Shown here: positions 1 to 7,527 of the stretch, in pieces
Numbering within the stretch: the first letter of the stretch is position 1
Layout: each line of letters begins with the position of its first letter
NCBI GenBank assembly: GCA_038213835.1
Contig: JBBQSN010000117.1
Location: 1 to 11,292, forward strand
Reading direction: 5' to 3'
DNA length: 11,292 nt
DNA from: JBBQSN01 sp038213835
GTDB lineage: Bacteria; Actinomycetota; Actinomycetes; Actinomycetales; CAWJMD01
Position numbers and translations under genes: made by a program
Notes under the pieces: generated by a model
What the model was told of the DNA's origin: nothing
What the model saw: only the letters and a program-made list of their open reading frames with translations
Databases searched by the model: none

Positions 1-441
1 TTGGCCGGGGGCGCCCCAGTACGCCCCGACGGAGGACATGAACACCATCCGGCCGGCGCGGGCCCGCACCATGGCGGGCGCCGCCCGCTTCGCGACGCGA
101 AAGGCGCCGGTGAGGTTGGCGTCCACCACCGAGACGAACGCGTCCTCGCTCATGCGCAGGAGGAGTTGGTCCTTCGTGATGCCGGCGTTGGCCACGAGCA
201 CCTCGACCGGGCCGTGGGCCTTCTCGACCGCGTCGAAGGCGGCGTCGACCGAGGCGGTGTCGGTGACGTCGCACGCGACCGCCAGGGCACCCTCCGGGGC
301 GTCGCCGCTGCGCGAGGTGACGGCGACCTTGTCGCCCTGCGCGAGGAACCGCTCGGCGATCGCGCGCCCGATGCCGCGGTTGCCGCCGGTGACCAGGACG
401 CTGCGGGGCTCGGCCTCCGCATGGGGGGTCTCGTCAGCCAT
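1..441 (-). CDS. fabG: 3-oxoacyl-ACP reductase FabG (MabA-like), N-terminal part, runs off left edge
   Basis: NADPH-dependent reduction of 3-oxoacyl-ACP in type II fatty-acid synthesis, cytosolic tetramer in this family. The first 147 codons are visible, starting at ATG 441-439. The Rossmann motif TGGNRGIG is at residues 18-25, with CDVTD at 57-61, NAG at 85-87, the catalytic Asn in DANLTG (N109) and the catalytic Ser in MSSVG (S137). The Tyr-x3-Lys pair would lie just beyond the window edge. The opening SVLVTGGNRGIG, the PVEVLV-NAG stretch and the GRMVFMSSV-WG stretch closely resemble mycobacterial MabA/FabG1, so I favour the true fatty-acid-synthesis enzyme over a generic SDR. The start is supported by a TAGCGT hexamer 7 nt upstream, which suggests a leaderless mRNA; no Shine-Dalgarno is seen. 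It is divergent from the MDR gene. An enoyl-ACP reductase gene could follow outside the window. Confidence 0.9.
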   Translation of the reverse strand, partial: MADETPHAEAEPRSVLVTGGNRGIGRAIAERFLAQGDKVAVTSRSGDAPEGALAVACDVTDTASVDAAFDAVEKAHGPVEVLVANAGITKDQLLLRMSEDAFVSVVDANLTGAFRVAKRAAPAMVRARAGRMVFMSSVGAYWGAPGQ

Positions 442-530
442 GGTGGTAACGCTACCGGTTCCTGCTTCCCCGGCCCCCCGACGCGGGTGGGCGAGGTCGC
501 ACCTACCCGCGGGTAGTAGGTTGCGCGGTC
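442..530. promoter_or_regulatory. Divergent promoter region between fabG and the quinone oxidoreductase gene
   Basis: On the minus strand, TAGCGT (454-449) lies 7 nt before the fabG ATG. On the plus strand, TAGGTT (517-522) lies 8 nt before the GTG at 531. Both fit TANNNT -10 elements whose start point would coincide with the start codon. A perfect 14-bp palindrome, CTACCCGCGGGTAG (503-516), abuts the plus-strand -10 and is a candidate repressor operator. A weaker inverted repeat, GGTA-acgc-TACC (445-456), covers the fabG -10. No good -35 is obvious for either direction. Confidence 0.5.
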
Positions 531-1508
531 GTGCGCGCGATCCAGATCACCGAGTTCGGGGGCCCCGAGGTCCTGCAGCTGAGCGACCTGCCGGAGCCGG
601 ACGCCCCTGAGGGCAGCTCCCTCGTCGACGTCTCGTCGGCGGGGGTGAACTACGCCGACACCCACCAGGCCGAGGACTCCTACCTCGCGCCGCAGCGGCT
701 CCCCCTCGTCCCGGGCGCGGAGGTGGTCGGGACCCGCCGTCGCGACGGACGCCGCGTCGTCGCCCTGCTCGCCGGGGGCGGCGGGTACGCGCAGGTCGCG
801 GCCGCGCCCGACCAGGTCTCCTTCGAGCTCCCCGACGACGGGTCGGTCACCGACTCCCAGGCGTTGTCCCTGGTGCTGCAGGGCACGACGGCGTGGCACC
901 TGCTCCGCACCAGCGCGCACCTGTCCCCCGGCGAGACCGTGGTCGTGCAGAGCGCGGCGGGCGGCGTCGGCAGCCTCGCCGTCCAGCTGGCCAGGCAGTG
1001 GGGGGCGGGGCGCGTCATCGCGACCGCGAGCAGCGAGGCGAAGCGGCACCTGGCACTCGACCTCGGTGCCGACGTCGCGGTCGACACCTCCGCCTGCCGG
1101 GACGCCGCCGGGGTCACCGCGCTGCTGCGCGACGCGAACGAGGGCCACGGCGTCGACGTCGTCCTGGAGATGACCGGCGGGCACGTCCTGGAGGGGTCGA
1201 TCGACGCCCTGGCCCCCTTCGGCCGGGTCGTCGCCTACGGCATGGCCTCGCGCTCGGCCCCGACGCCGGTGAACCCGGGTGCGCTGATGGCGACCTCCCG
1301 CGCCCTGATCGGGTTCTGGCTGGTCCACTGCGTGCGCCTGCCGGGCGGACTGCAACCGGCCATGGCCGAGCTGCTCTCCCTGGTCCGGGCCGGGGTGCTG
1401 GAGCCCGTCGACGGCGGCACGTACCCGCTGGCCGACGCCGCCCAGGCCCACCGTGACATCCGTTCCCGCGCCACCACGGGCAAGCTCGTCCTCGACGTCC
1501 GCGCCTGA
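531..1508 (+). CDS. Zinc-independent quinone oxidoreductase-like protein (MDR superfamily)
   Basis: A 325-residue medium-chain dehydrogenase/reductase of the NADPH:quinone oxidoreductase type. The N-terminal GroES-like half contains the MRAIQITEFGGPEVL opening and GVNYADTHQ (about residues 38-46). The cofactor half carries AAGGVGS (142-148), the usual NADPH-binding glycine motif, followed by ATASSEAKR and LGADVAVD. The catalytic zinc cysteine and histidine of true alcohol dehydrogenases are absent, as expected for QOR enzymes. Family members reduce quinones or alpha,beta-unsaturated carbonyls; the real substrate cannot be read from sequence. Length is typical. GTG 531 is chosen because the protein homology begins right there and a TAGGTT -10 sits 8 nt upstream. 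It is transcribed divergently from fabG and is followed by tldD after 64 bp. Confidence 0.85.
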   Translation: MRAIQITEFGGPEVLQLSDLPEPDAPEGSSLVDVSSAGVNYADTHQAEDSYLAPQRLPLVPGAEVVGTRRRDGRRVVALLAGGGGYAQVAAAPDQVSFELPDDGSVTDSQALSLVLQGTTAWHLLRTSAHLSPGETVVVQSAAGGVGSLAVQLARQWGAGRVIATASSEAKRHLALDLGADVAVDTSACRDAAGVTALLRDANEGHGVDVVLEMTGGHVLEGSIDALAPFGRVVAYGMASRSAPTPVNPGALMATSRALIGFWLVHCVRLPGGLQPAMAELLSLVRAGVLEPVDGGTYPLADAAQAHRDIRSRATTGKLVLDVRA

Positions 1509-1539
1509 CCTGTCACGCCTGACGGCGCGATCCGGCTGC

Positions 1540-1572
1540 AGGGTCCGGGCCGACCCGCGTTAGGGTCCGGGC
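1540..1572 (+). promoter_or_regulatory. tldDE promoter: -10 TAGGGT and an 11-bp direct repeat
   Basis: TAGGGT (1561-1566) matches TANNNT and lies 6 nt before the tldD GTG, so transcription probably starts at the start codon. The 11-mer AGGGTCCGGGC occurs at 1540-1550 and again at 1562-1572. The second copy contains most of the -10 and runs up to the start codon. The 22-bp period is about two helical turns, as expected for a side-by-side protein site. No -35 consensus or Shine-Dalgarno is visible. Confidence 0.45.
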
Positions 1573-3089
<1,517 letters not shown>

Positions 3090-3093
<4 letters not shown>

Positions 3094-4499
3094 CGCGCTC
3101 CGCAGCGAGCCACGAGCTCGTCGAGAGGGGTCTGGAGCTCGCGGGTCGGACACCCGCCCACGCCGGCACCTCGATGATCGTGCACGAGGACTCGACCGCG
3201 AACCTGCGCTGGGCCTGCAACACCCTGACCACCAACGGCATGAGCACCGGTCAGACCGTCACCGTCTCGACCGCGGTGACGACCGGCCGAGGTGTCTGCC
3301 TCGGCACGGTCAGCCGCAAGGGCGTCGGCGTCGACGACCTCGAGGGGCTGGTCGCCGAGGCCGCGCGGGCTGCTGCCTCCGCTCCGGCAGCCGAGGACGC
3401 CGCCGAGCTGCCGGACGGTCGGCAGGACGAAGACTTCGCCTCTGCCGCAGAGCACACCGGTCCCCAGGTGCTGCAGGGAGTAGCCGACGGCCTCGGCGAG
3501 GCGCTGCAGCAGGCGCGGTCGGCCGAGCGCGAGCTGTTCGGCTTCGCCGAGCACATGATCCGCACCACGTGGCTCGGTACGTCGGCCGGTGCGCGTCGCC
3601 GGCACGTGCAGCCCAAGGGCACGCTGGAGATGACGGGCAAGTCGCACCAGCGCACGCGCTCCACCTACGACGGCCAGTACACCCGCGACTTCACCGACGT
3701 CGACGTGCTGACCATGGACGCCGGTCTGACGCAGCGGCTGGACTGGCAGGCGAACCGGATCGAGCTCGAGCCCGGGCGCTATGACACCGTGCTGCCTGCT
3801 GGCTCGGTGGCGGACCTGCTCATCTACCTCTACTTCGTCTCGGACGCCCGCTCGGCCTTCGAGGGCCGAACCGTGTTCTCCACCAAGGGGTCTGCCGGCA
3901 GGACGCGTGTCGGGCAGCGACTGACCGACGTCCCCCTGACGATCGCGAGCGACCCTGCGTACCCCGGACTCGAGTGCCAGCCGTTCGTGGCGACCGGTTC
4001 CTCCACGCCGTACGAATCGGTGTTCGACAACGGGATCGACGCCCCTGCCTCCACCTGGGTGCGTGACGGCGTGCTCGAGGCGCTGCCGACCAGTCGTTAC
4101 ACCAGCGCGATGACCGGGATCGACCTGCACCCGGCCGTCGACAACCTGGTCGTCAGCAGCCCCGACGGCCGGGGTGGAGCGGACGACCTCGTCGCCTCGA
4201 CAGAGCGCGGTCTGCTCGTCACCTCGCTCTGGTACATCCGCGAGGTCGACCCCACGACGTTGCTGCTCACCGGCCTGACCCGGGACGGGGTGTACCTCGT
4301 CGAGGGCGGGGAGGTGAAGGGCTCGGTCACCAACTTCCGCTTCAACGAGTCGCCCGTCGACATGCTGCGTCGGGTCGATGCCGTCGGCGAGACCGGCATA
4401 GCCCTCAACCGGGAGTGGAACGAGTTCTTCTCCCGCACCGCCGTCCCGGCGATGCGGATCTCGGACTTCAACATGTCGAGCACGAGCCAGGGCACCTGA
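3090..4499 (+). CDS. tldE: TldE/PmbA metalloprotease partner subunit
   Basis: The non-catalytic partner of TldD in the TldD/E peptidase. The protein has 469 residues and the TldD/PmbA fold: an N-terminal strand-rich domain with STANLRWACNTLTTNG, and a C-terminal half containing ELEPGRYDTVLPAGSVADLL, VFDNGIDAPASTWVRDG, TSLWYIREVDPTTLLLTGLTRDGVYLVEGGEVKG and a closing SDFNMSSTSQG. Where TldD has HExxxH this protein reads AGSVADLLIYLYF, and it lacks the NCGK cysteine, so it should not bind the catalytic zinc, as is normal for TldE. Actinobacterial annotations often call it metallopeptidase TldD-related protein. The GTG start is set by the AGGAGG and the 4-bp overlap with tldD. No peptide-precursor gene or modification enzyme lies beside the pair here. 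Confidence 0.92.
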
Positions 4500-4599
4500 G
4501 GGGTACCCGGAGCATGCCTGTCCGCGGCCCTCGCTGGATGCGTCCACGCGGCCGTTCTTGATCACACTGCCCCGGACGGCGTCACCCCCAGGACTGACA

Positions 4600-4611
4600 T
4601 ACCGTGGGGAC
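4600..4611 (+). promoter_or_regulatory. Leaderless-type -10 for the DUF3099 gene
   Basis: TACCGT (4600-4605) fits TANNNT and is 6 nt before the GTG at 4612. No Shine-Dalgarno lies upstream of that GTG. The rest of the gap after tldE (4500-4599) holds only an 8-bp palindrome GGGTACCC at 4501-4508, with no convincing terminator. Confidence 0.45.
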
Positions 4612-4941
4612 GTGGCGCGACGACGAGGTGACAGCAGCGAGGTCCACTCGCTGACGTCCGCGCGCCGTCCACACAGCGAGGACCAGCGCTCGCGTCAGGT
4701 CCGTTACCTCGTCTCGATGCTCATCCGCACCGTGTGCGTGGCCCTTGCCGTGGTCGTCGACGGGCCGTGGCGATGGGTCTTCATCGCCGGGGGCGTGCTG
4801 CTCCCCTACGTGGCGGTGGTGTTCGCCAACGCCGGCCGGGAGAGCGGCGGTCCGGGTCCCCTGGCCCCCACCGCCGCGCCGCTGGCGGCCCTCACCGCGC
4901 GGCCCTCGCCGCCCGAGGAGATCTCCTCGGCCGCGCGCTGA
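4612..4941 (+). CDS. DUF3099 family small membrane protein
   Basis: A 109-residue protein with the actinobacterial DUF3099 pattern. A charged N terminus ending in SEDQRSRQVRYLVSM is followed by two short membrane segments (about residues 33-49, SMLIRTVCVALAVVV, and 54-72, RWVFIAGGVLLPYVAVVFAN), a conserved NAGRE box (73-77) and a variable Pro/Ala-rich tail. Function is unknown. In many actinobacteria such genes sit near SURF1 genes (from memory), as here. The GTG at 4612 is preferred to an in-frame upstream ATG at 4558 because the intervening codons look non-coding and because a TACCGT hexamer lies 6 nt before the GTG. The next gene on the strand is the 6C RNA, about 67 bp downstream. Confidence 0.8.
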   Translation: MARRRGDSSEVHSLTSARRPHSEDQRSRQVRYLVSMLIRTVCVALAVVVDGPWRWVFIAGGVLLPYVAVVFANAGRESGGPGPLAPTAAPLAALTARPSPPEEISSAAR

Positions 4942-4972
4942 GGCGACACGACACCCACGCGCGCACGGGCCC

Positions 4973-5001
4973 CTGACACTGACACCGATCCGTGTCATAC
5001 T
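4973..5001 (+). promoter_or_regulatory. 6C RNA promoter with an embedded palindrome
   Basis: The -35 is cTGACA (4973-4978), the spacer is exactly 17 bp and the -10 is CATACT (4996-5001), predicting a start near 5008, just before the first RNA hairpin. The imperfect palindrome TGACACcGATCcGTGTCA (4980-4997) fills most of the spacer and touches the -10. A second TGACAC copy overlaps the -35 (4974-4979). This is the best sigma70-like promoter in the window and looks built for a repressor or other protein contact. Confidence 0.65.
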
Positions 5002-5007
5002 CGTGGA

Positions 5008-5077
5008 ACGGCGCTCGCCTCCCCCGTCGAGCGCCCCCGGACGCCGGGTGGCACCCCCCCGTTGCCACCCGGCGTCC
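5008..5077 (+). ncRNA. 6C small RNA
   Basis: Two adjacent hairpins with cytosine-rich loops, the defining structure of the actinobacterial 6C RNA family (also called B11 in mycobacteria). Hairpin 1 has an 8-bp stem, GGCGCTCG/CGAGCGCC (5010-5017 and 5028-5035), with loop cctcccccgt. Hairpin 2 has a perfect 15-bp stem (5039-5053 and 5063-5077) with loop cccccccgt. Both loops end in CCCCCGT. In mycobacteria these C-rich loops are reported to pair with G-rich mRNA sites and repress them. The transcript start is inferred from the promoter at 4973-5001. The 3' end is uncertain: hairpin 2 is strong enough to terminate but has no U-tract, as is common in high-GC genomes. Family recognition is from structure and memory, not from a covariance search. 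Confidence 0.85.
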
Positions 5078-5080
5078 ACC

Positions 5081-5120
5081 TGTCCGGCCCGACCGTGCGC
5101 GAGGACTCCCGCGCCGGACA
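5081..5120 (+). other. Stem-loop just downstream of the 6C RNA
   Basis: TGTCCGGC (5081-5088) pairs perfectly with GCCGGACA (5113-5120). The 24-nt interior can form a smaller CGC/GCG-based stem (about 5099-5112). It could be a backup terminator, a longer 3' end of the 6C transcript, or chance structure in GC-rich DNA. The remaining sequence to 5200 shows no gene, only short GACAC-containing repeats (5154-5181). Confidence 0.35.
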
Positions 5121-5202
5121 ATGCCCCGGCAACCTCCCGTTCACCCAGCTGCGCGACACGCCGTCCGACACGCGCGACACGACCGCCGCCGCGCCGCCAC
5201 GC

Positions 5203-5231
5203 TTGTTCACCGGCCGGTCATTGTGTCTACT
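5203..5231 (+). promoter_or_regulatory. Candidate promoter for the small Cys/His protein gene
   Basis: The -35 TTGTTC (5203-5208) and -10 TCTACT (5226-5231) are separated by 17 bp. The start would be near 5238, giving a leader of about 64 nt before ATG 5302. A GTGTC pentamer (5223-5227) overlaps the -10. Read-through from the 6C promoter is an alternative source of transcription. Confidence 0.4.
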
Positions 5232-5301
5232 GGCACAGGTCGGTCCGTCAGGGCCGCCACCCTGGCCGAGCACGCGACGCGCAGCGCACGGGAGGCACGG
5301 C

Positions 5302-5655
5302 ATGACCCGCCAGACAGCCGGCACCACCGCTCCCCCAGCCACCTCGACGGTCCCGGTCCCGGGCAGCCCGTCGACCGGTGCTCCCGCGATCATCGACCTC
5401 CAGCCCCACCAGGTCGACCTCCAGCAGCACGAGCCCCTGGGCGACCCCGTCTGCAGCGCCCGGCGCTGCCGGGCGCACGCGGTGTGGGCGCTGCGCTGGA
5501 ACAACCCCCGGCTGCACACCCCGGAGCGGCGCAAGACCTGGGTCGCCTGCGACGAGCACCGCAACCACCTCACCGAGTTCCTGTCGCTGCGCGGCTTCCT
5601 GCGCGACACCGTCCCGCTGGAGGCCCTGGCCGGTCCGCGGGCCTCCGCCGTCTGA
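5302..5655 (+). CDS. Small Cys/His protein, probably zinc-binding, function unknown
   Basis: A 117-residue protein. The first 45 or so residues are Pro/Thr/Ala/Gln-rich and look disordered. The remainder is a compact basic, aromatic domain: C51-x4-C56, then AVWALRWNNPRLHTPERRKTW (residues 60-80), then C83-x2-H86 and EFLSLRGFL (92-100). The CxxxxC plus CxxH pattern suggests one zinc site, and the RW-NNP and RRKTW stretches look like a conserved core. I recall similar small actinobacterial proteins of unknown function, some auto-labelled acetone carboxylase, which 117 residues cannot support. ATG 5302 has a clear GGAGG (5291-5295) with a 6-nt spacer, so the longer in-frame extension upstream is rejected. 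It lies between the 6C RNA and SURF1, 77 bp before the latter. Confidence 0.75.
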   Translation: MTRQTAGTTAPPATSTVPVPGSPSTGAPAIIDLQPHQVDLQQHEPLGDPVCSARRCRAHAVWALRWNNPRLHTPERRKTWVACDEHRNHLTEFLSLRGFLRDTVPLEALAGPRASAV

Positions 5656-5662
5656 CCCCTGA

Positions 5663-5690
5663 GGTCCTGCGCCCCACCAAGGGGTGGACC
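5663..5690 (+). terminator. Possible hairpin terminator after the Cys/His protein gene
   Basis: GGTCC (5663-5667) pairs with GGACC (5686-5690), enclosing CCCC (5672-5675) pairing with GGGG (5681-5684) over loop accaa. It starts 8 nt after the stop codon and ends before the SURF1 -10. No U-tract follows. Confidence 0.35.
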
Positions 5691-5719
5691 CTGCGACCGT
5701 TCGGCGGCGACGGCGCGTC

Positions 5720-5732
5720 TACCGTGCTGGTC
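5720..5732 (+). promoter_or_regulatory. Leaderless-type -10 for the SURF1 gene
   Basis: TACCGT (5720-5725) is followed by 7 nt and GTG 5733. It is the same hexamer as upstream of the DUF3099 gene and has a similar spacing. No Shine-Dalgarno is present. Confidence 0.45.
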
Positions 5733-6695
5733 GTGTACCGCTTCCTGCTCTCCGGGCGCTGGCTCGGCCTGCTGGCGCTCGCGCTGGTGGTGGCCGTCGC
5801 GTGCGTCCTGCTCGGCAGCTGGCAGTGGAACCGCCGTGAGGCGCGGCTCGAGCGCAACTCGCAGGTCGTCGAGAACTACGACCGCGTCCCCGTCTCCCTG
5901 GGCACGGTGCTCCCGGACCGCGCGCGGTTCCCCGTCGGCGGCACCTGGACCCCCGTGGTGGTGGACGGCGAGTACGTCCCCGACGCCACCACCCTGGTGC
6001 GCAACCGCAACCGCGACGGTCGTCCCGGGTACCAGGTGCTGGTGCCGCTGCGCTCCGACGACGGCGAGGTGCTCGTGGTGGACCGCGGGTTCGTCACCAT
6101 CGGCGAGACCGGCGAGCGTCCGGACGACGTGCCGGCGCCGCCGTCCGGGGAGGTGTCCGTGGTCTCGCGGCTGCGCGTGCCCGAGCCCACCGACGACCGC
6201 GGAGCCCCTGCGGGCCAGACGCTGCGGATCAACCCGGCCGCTCTCGCGGTCGAGCTCGCCGAGGCGTCGGGCGGCCGGTTCGCCGCGTCCGACGTCGTCA
6301 CCGCCGCCTACGGCGACCTCGCGAGCGAGGAGCCCGCCCCCGCCACCCGACCCCAGCCCGAGCCGCGCCCCGCCCTGGACGAGGGCCCGCACCTGTCCTA
6401 CGCGATGCAGTGGGTGGTGTTCGCGATCGGCGCGCTGGCGGGCTTCGTCGTGCTGGCCCGCCGCACCGCCCAGGACGACGCCGACGACCGGGCCGAGCAG
6501 GCCGCCCGGCTCGACGACCAGGGCCCCGACGGCGCCCCGCCCCGCCCGGCCCCACGACGCCCCCAGCAGCGGTCACGGGCGCGTCGCCCCTCCGCCGAGG
6601 ACGAGGAGGACGCCCTGCTGGACGCCGCCGAGGAACGTGCTCGGAACAGCTCGTCGACCGGCCCCGCGGGCGGCCGACCCGCCGATCGGGTGTAG
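5733..6695 (+). CDS. SURF1 family protein (cytochrome c oxidase assembly)
   Basis: A SURF1/Shy1-type inner-membrane protein thought to help insert heme a into cytochrome aa3 oxidase. The layout is classical: TM1 at about residues 10-29, immediately followed by GSWQWNRR (28-35); an extracytoplasmic domain with VDGEYVPDATTLVRNRNRDGRPGYQVLVPL and VLVVDRGFV; then HLSYAMQWVVFAIGALAGFVVLARR forming TM2 (about 223-242). The 320-residue length exceeds a typical SURF1 because of a 78-residue, highly charged Arg/Asp/Glu/Pro tail after TM2, predicted cytoplasmic. GTG 5733 is chosen because MYRFLLSGRWLG is a typical beginning and the TACCGT -10 lies 7 nt upstream; a GTG at 5724 overlaps that hexamer. No other oxidase genes are next to it. 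Confidence 0.9.
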   Translation: MYRFLLSGRWLGLLALALVVAVACVLLGSWQWNRREARLERNSQVVENYDRVPVSLGTVLPDRARFPVGGTWTPVVVDGEYVPDATTLVRNRNRDGRPGYQVLVPLRSDDGEVLVVDRGFVTIGETGERPDDVPAPPSGEVSVVSRLRVPEPTDDRGAPAGQTLRINPAALAVELAEASGGRFAASDVVTAAYGDLASEEPAPATRPQPEPRPALDEGPHLSYAMQWVVFAIGALAGFVVLARRTAQDDADDRAEQAARLDDQGPDGAPPRPAPRRPQQRSRARRPSAEDEEDALLDAAEERARNSSSTGPAGGRPADRV

Positions 6696-6717
6696 CCCCA
6701 CGCCCTGTGTCACCTGT

Positions 6718-6732
6718 CCGCCCCACGGGCGG
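6718..6732 (+). terminator. Hairpin between SURF1 and SDR genes
   Basis: CCGCCC (6718-6723) pairs with GGGCGG (6727-6732) over a 3-nt loop, 23 nt after the SURF1 stop. A second GGGCGG at 6731-6736 offers an alternative pairing. There is no U-tract. It could end the SURF1 transcript or influence the SDR promoter just downstream, where a weak CACGAT hexamer (6746-6751) is 6 nt from the SDR start. Confidence 0.4.
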
Positions 6733-6757
6733 GCGGTGGATACGGCACGATGGCCTC

Positions 6758-7525
6758 ATGGATCTCGGCCTCGACGACCGTGTGTACATCGTCACCGGAG
6801 CCTCGCGTGGGCTCGGGCAGGCGTGCGCGCAGCTGCTCTGCGACGAGGGGGCGCGCCTCGTCGTGGCCTCCCGCGACCGTGAGGCCATCACCGCGGCCGC
6901 CGACCGGCTCGGGTCATCGGACCGCGTGCTGGCCCTGGCGATGGACCTCGCCGACCCGCAGGCGCCCGAGCAGTGCGTCGCCGCTGCGGTCGGACGTTTC
7001 GGCCGGCTCGACGGCGCGCTGATCAGCGTCGGCGGTCCGCCGGCGGGCAGCGTGCTCGAGGCCAGCGACGACGACTGGCGCTCCTCGTTCGACAGCGTGT
7101 TCCTGGGCGCGATCCGCACGGCCAAGGCGGTCTCCCGCGGCGTCGGCACCGAGGGTGGCTCGATCCTGTTCGTGCTGTCCTCGTCGGTGCGCTCCCCCAT
7201 CCCCGGCCTGGCGATCTCCAACGGGCTGCGTCCGGGGCTGGCGATGACCGCCAAGACCCTCGCCGACGAGCTGGGCCCGCGCGCGATCCGGGTCAACGCC
7301 GTGCTCCCCGGCCGGATCGACACCGACCGCGCCCGTGAGCTGGACGCCTCCCGCGGCGGCGACGTCGCTGAGGTCCGTCGGCAGAACGAGGCCTCCATCC
7401 CGCTGGGTCGTTACGGCTACCCCGAGGAGTTCGCCCGCACCGCGGTCTTCATCCTCTCCCCCGCGGCCAGCTACGTCACCGGCACCGCGCTGGCCATCGA
7501 CGGCGGGATGCTCCGCACGATCTGA
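6758..7525 (+). CDS. Divergent FabG-like SDR lacking the catalytic Tyr, Lys and Asn
   Basis: A 255-residue short-chain dehydrogenase/reductase fold protein. The cofactor motif is intact (TGASRGLG, residues 13-20) and the C terminus has PLGRYGYPEEFARTAVFILSPAASYVTGTALAIDGG, typical of FabG-like proteins. The usual Y-x3-K is S154-N-G-L-R158, the NNAG box reads ISVGG and the catalytic Asn position reads VFLG, while the Ser is kept (S141 in LSSSV). Such proteins, with SN-x2-R instead of Y-x3-K, form a known BKR-like SDR subgroup of unclear activity. It probably binds NAD(P) but may not be a standard reductase. ATG 6758 begins the homologous MDLGLDDRVYIVTGAS; no Shine-Dalgarno is seen. It converges on the ABC exporter gene. 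Confidence 0.85.
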   Translation: MDLGLDDRVYIVTGASRGLGQACAQLLCDEGARLVVASRDREAITAAADRLGSSDRVLALAMDLADPQAPEQCVAAAVGRFGRLDGALISVGGPPAGSVLEASDDDWRSSFDSVFLGAIRTAKAVSRGVGTEGGSILFVLSSSVRSPIPGLAISNGLRPGLAMTAKTLADELGPRAIRVNAVLPGRIDTDRARELDASRGGDVAEVRRQNEASIPLGRYGYPEEFARTAVFILSPAASYVTGTALAIDGGMLRTI

Positions 7526-7527
7526 GG

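Noticed and set aside
4501..4508. GGGTACCC palindrome after tldE as a terminator or operator
   Set aside because: It is only 8 bp, has no loop or U-tract and sits away from any promoter element; chance is likely.
5039..5077. The 15-bp perfect hairpin as merely a terminator of the DUF3099 gene
   Set aside because: The neighbouring C-loop hairpin and the good promoter at 4973-5001 fit a 6C RNA better; the hairpin may still act as that RNA's own terminator.
5154..5181. Short CGACACG repeats as a CRISPR array
   Set aside because: The units are only 7 bp with 2-5 bp between them; there are no spacers of usable length and no cas genes.
5062..5301. N-terminal extension of the Cys/His protein frame to 5062
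   Set aside because: It starts in the loop of the 6C hairpin; the ATG at 5302 has a proper GGAGG site and the upstream codons look non-coding.
4992..5732. An upstream extension of the SURF1 frame back to 4992
   Set aside because: It would run through the 6C RNA and the Cys/His protein gene in another frame and puts Arg/Pro-rich noise ahead of a classic SURF1 N terminus.
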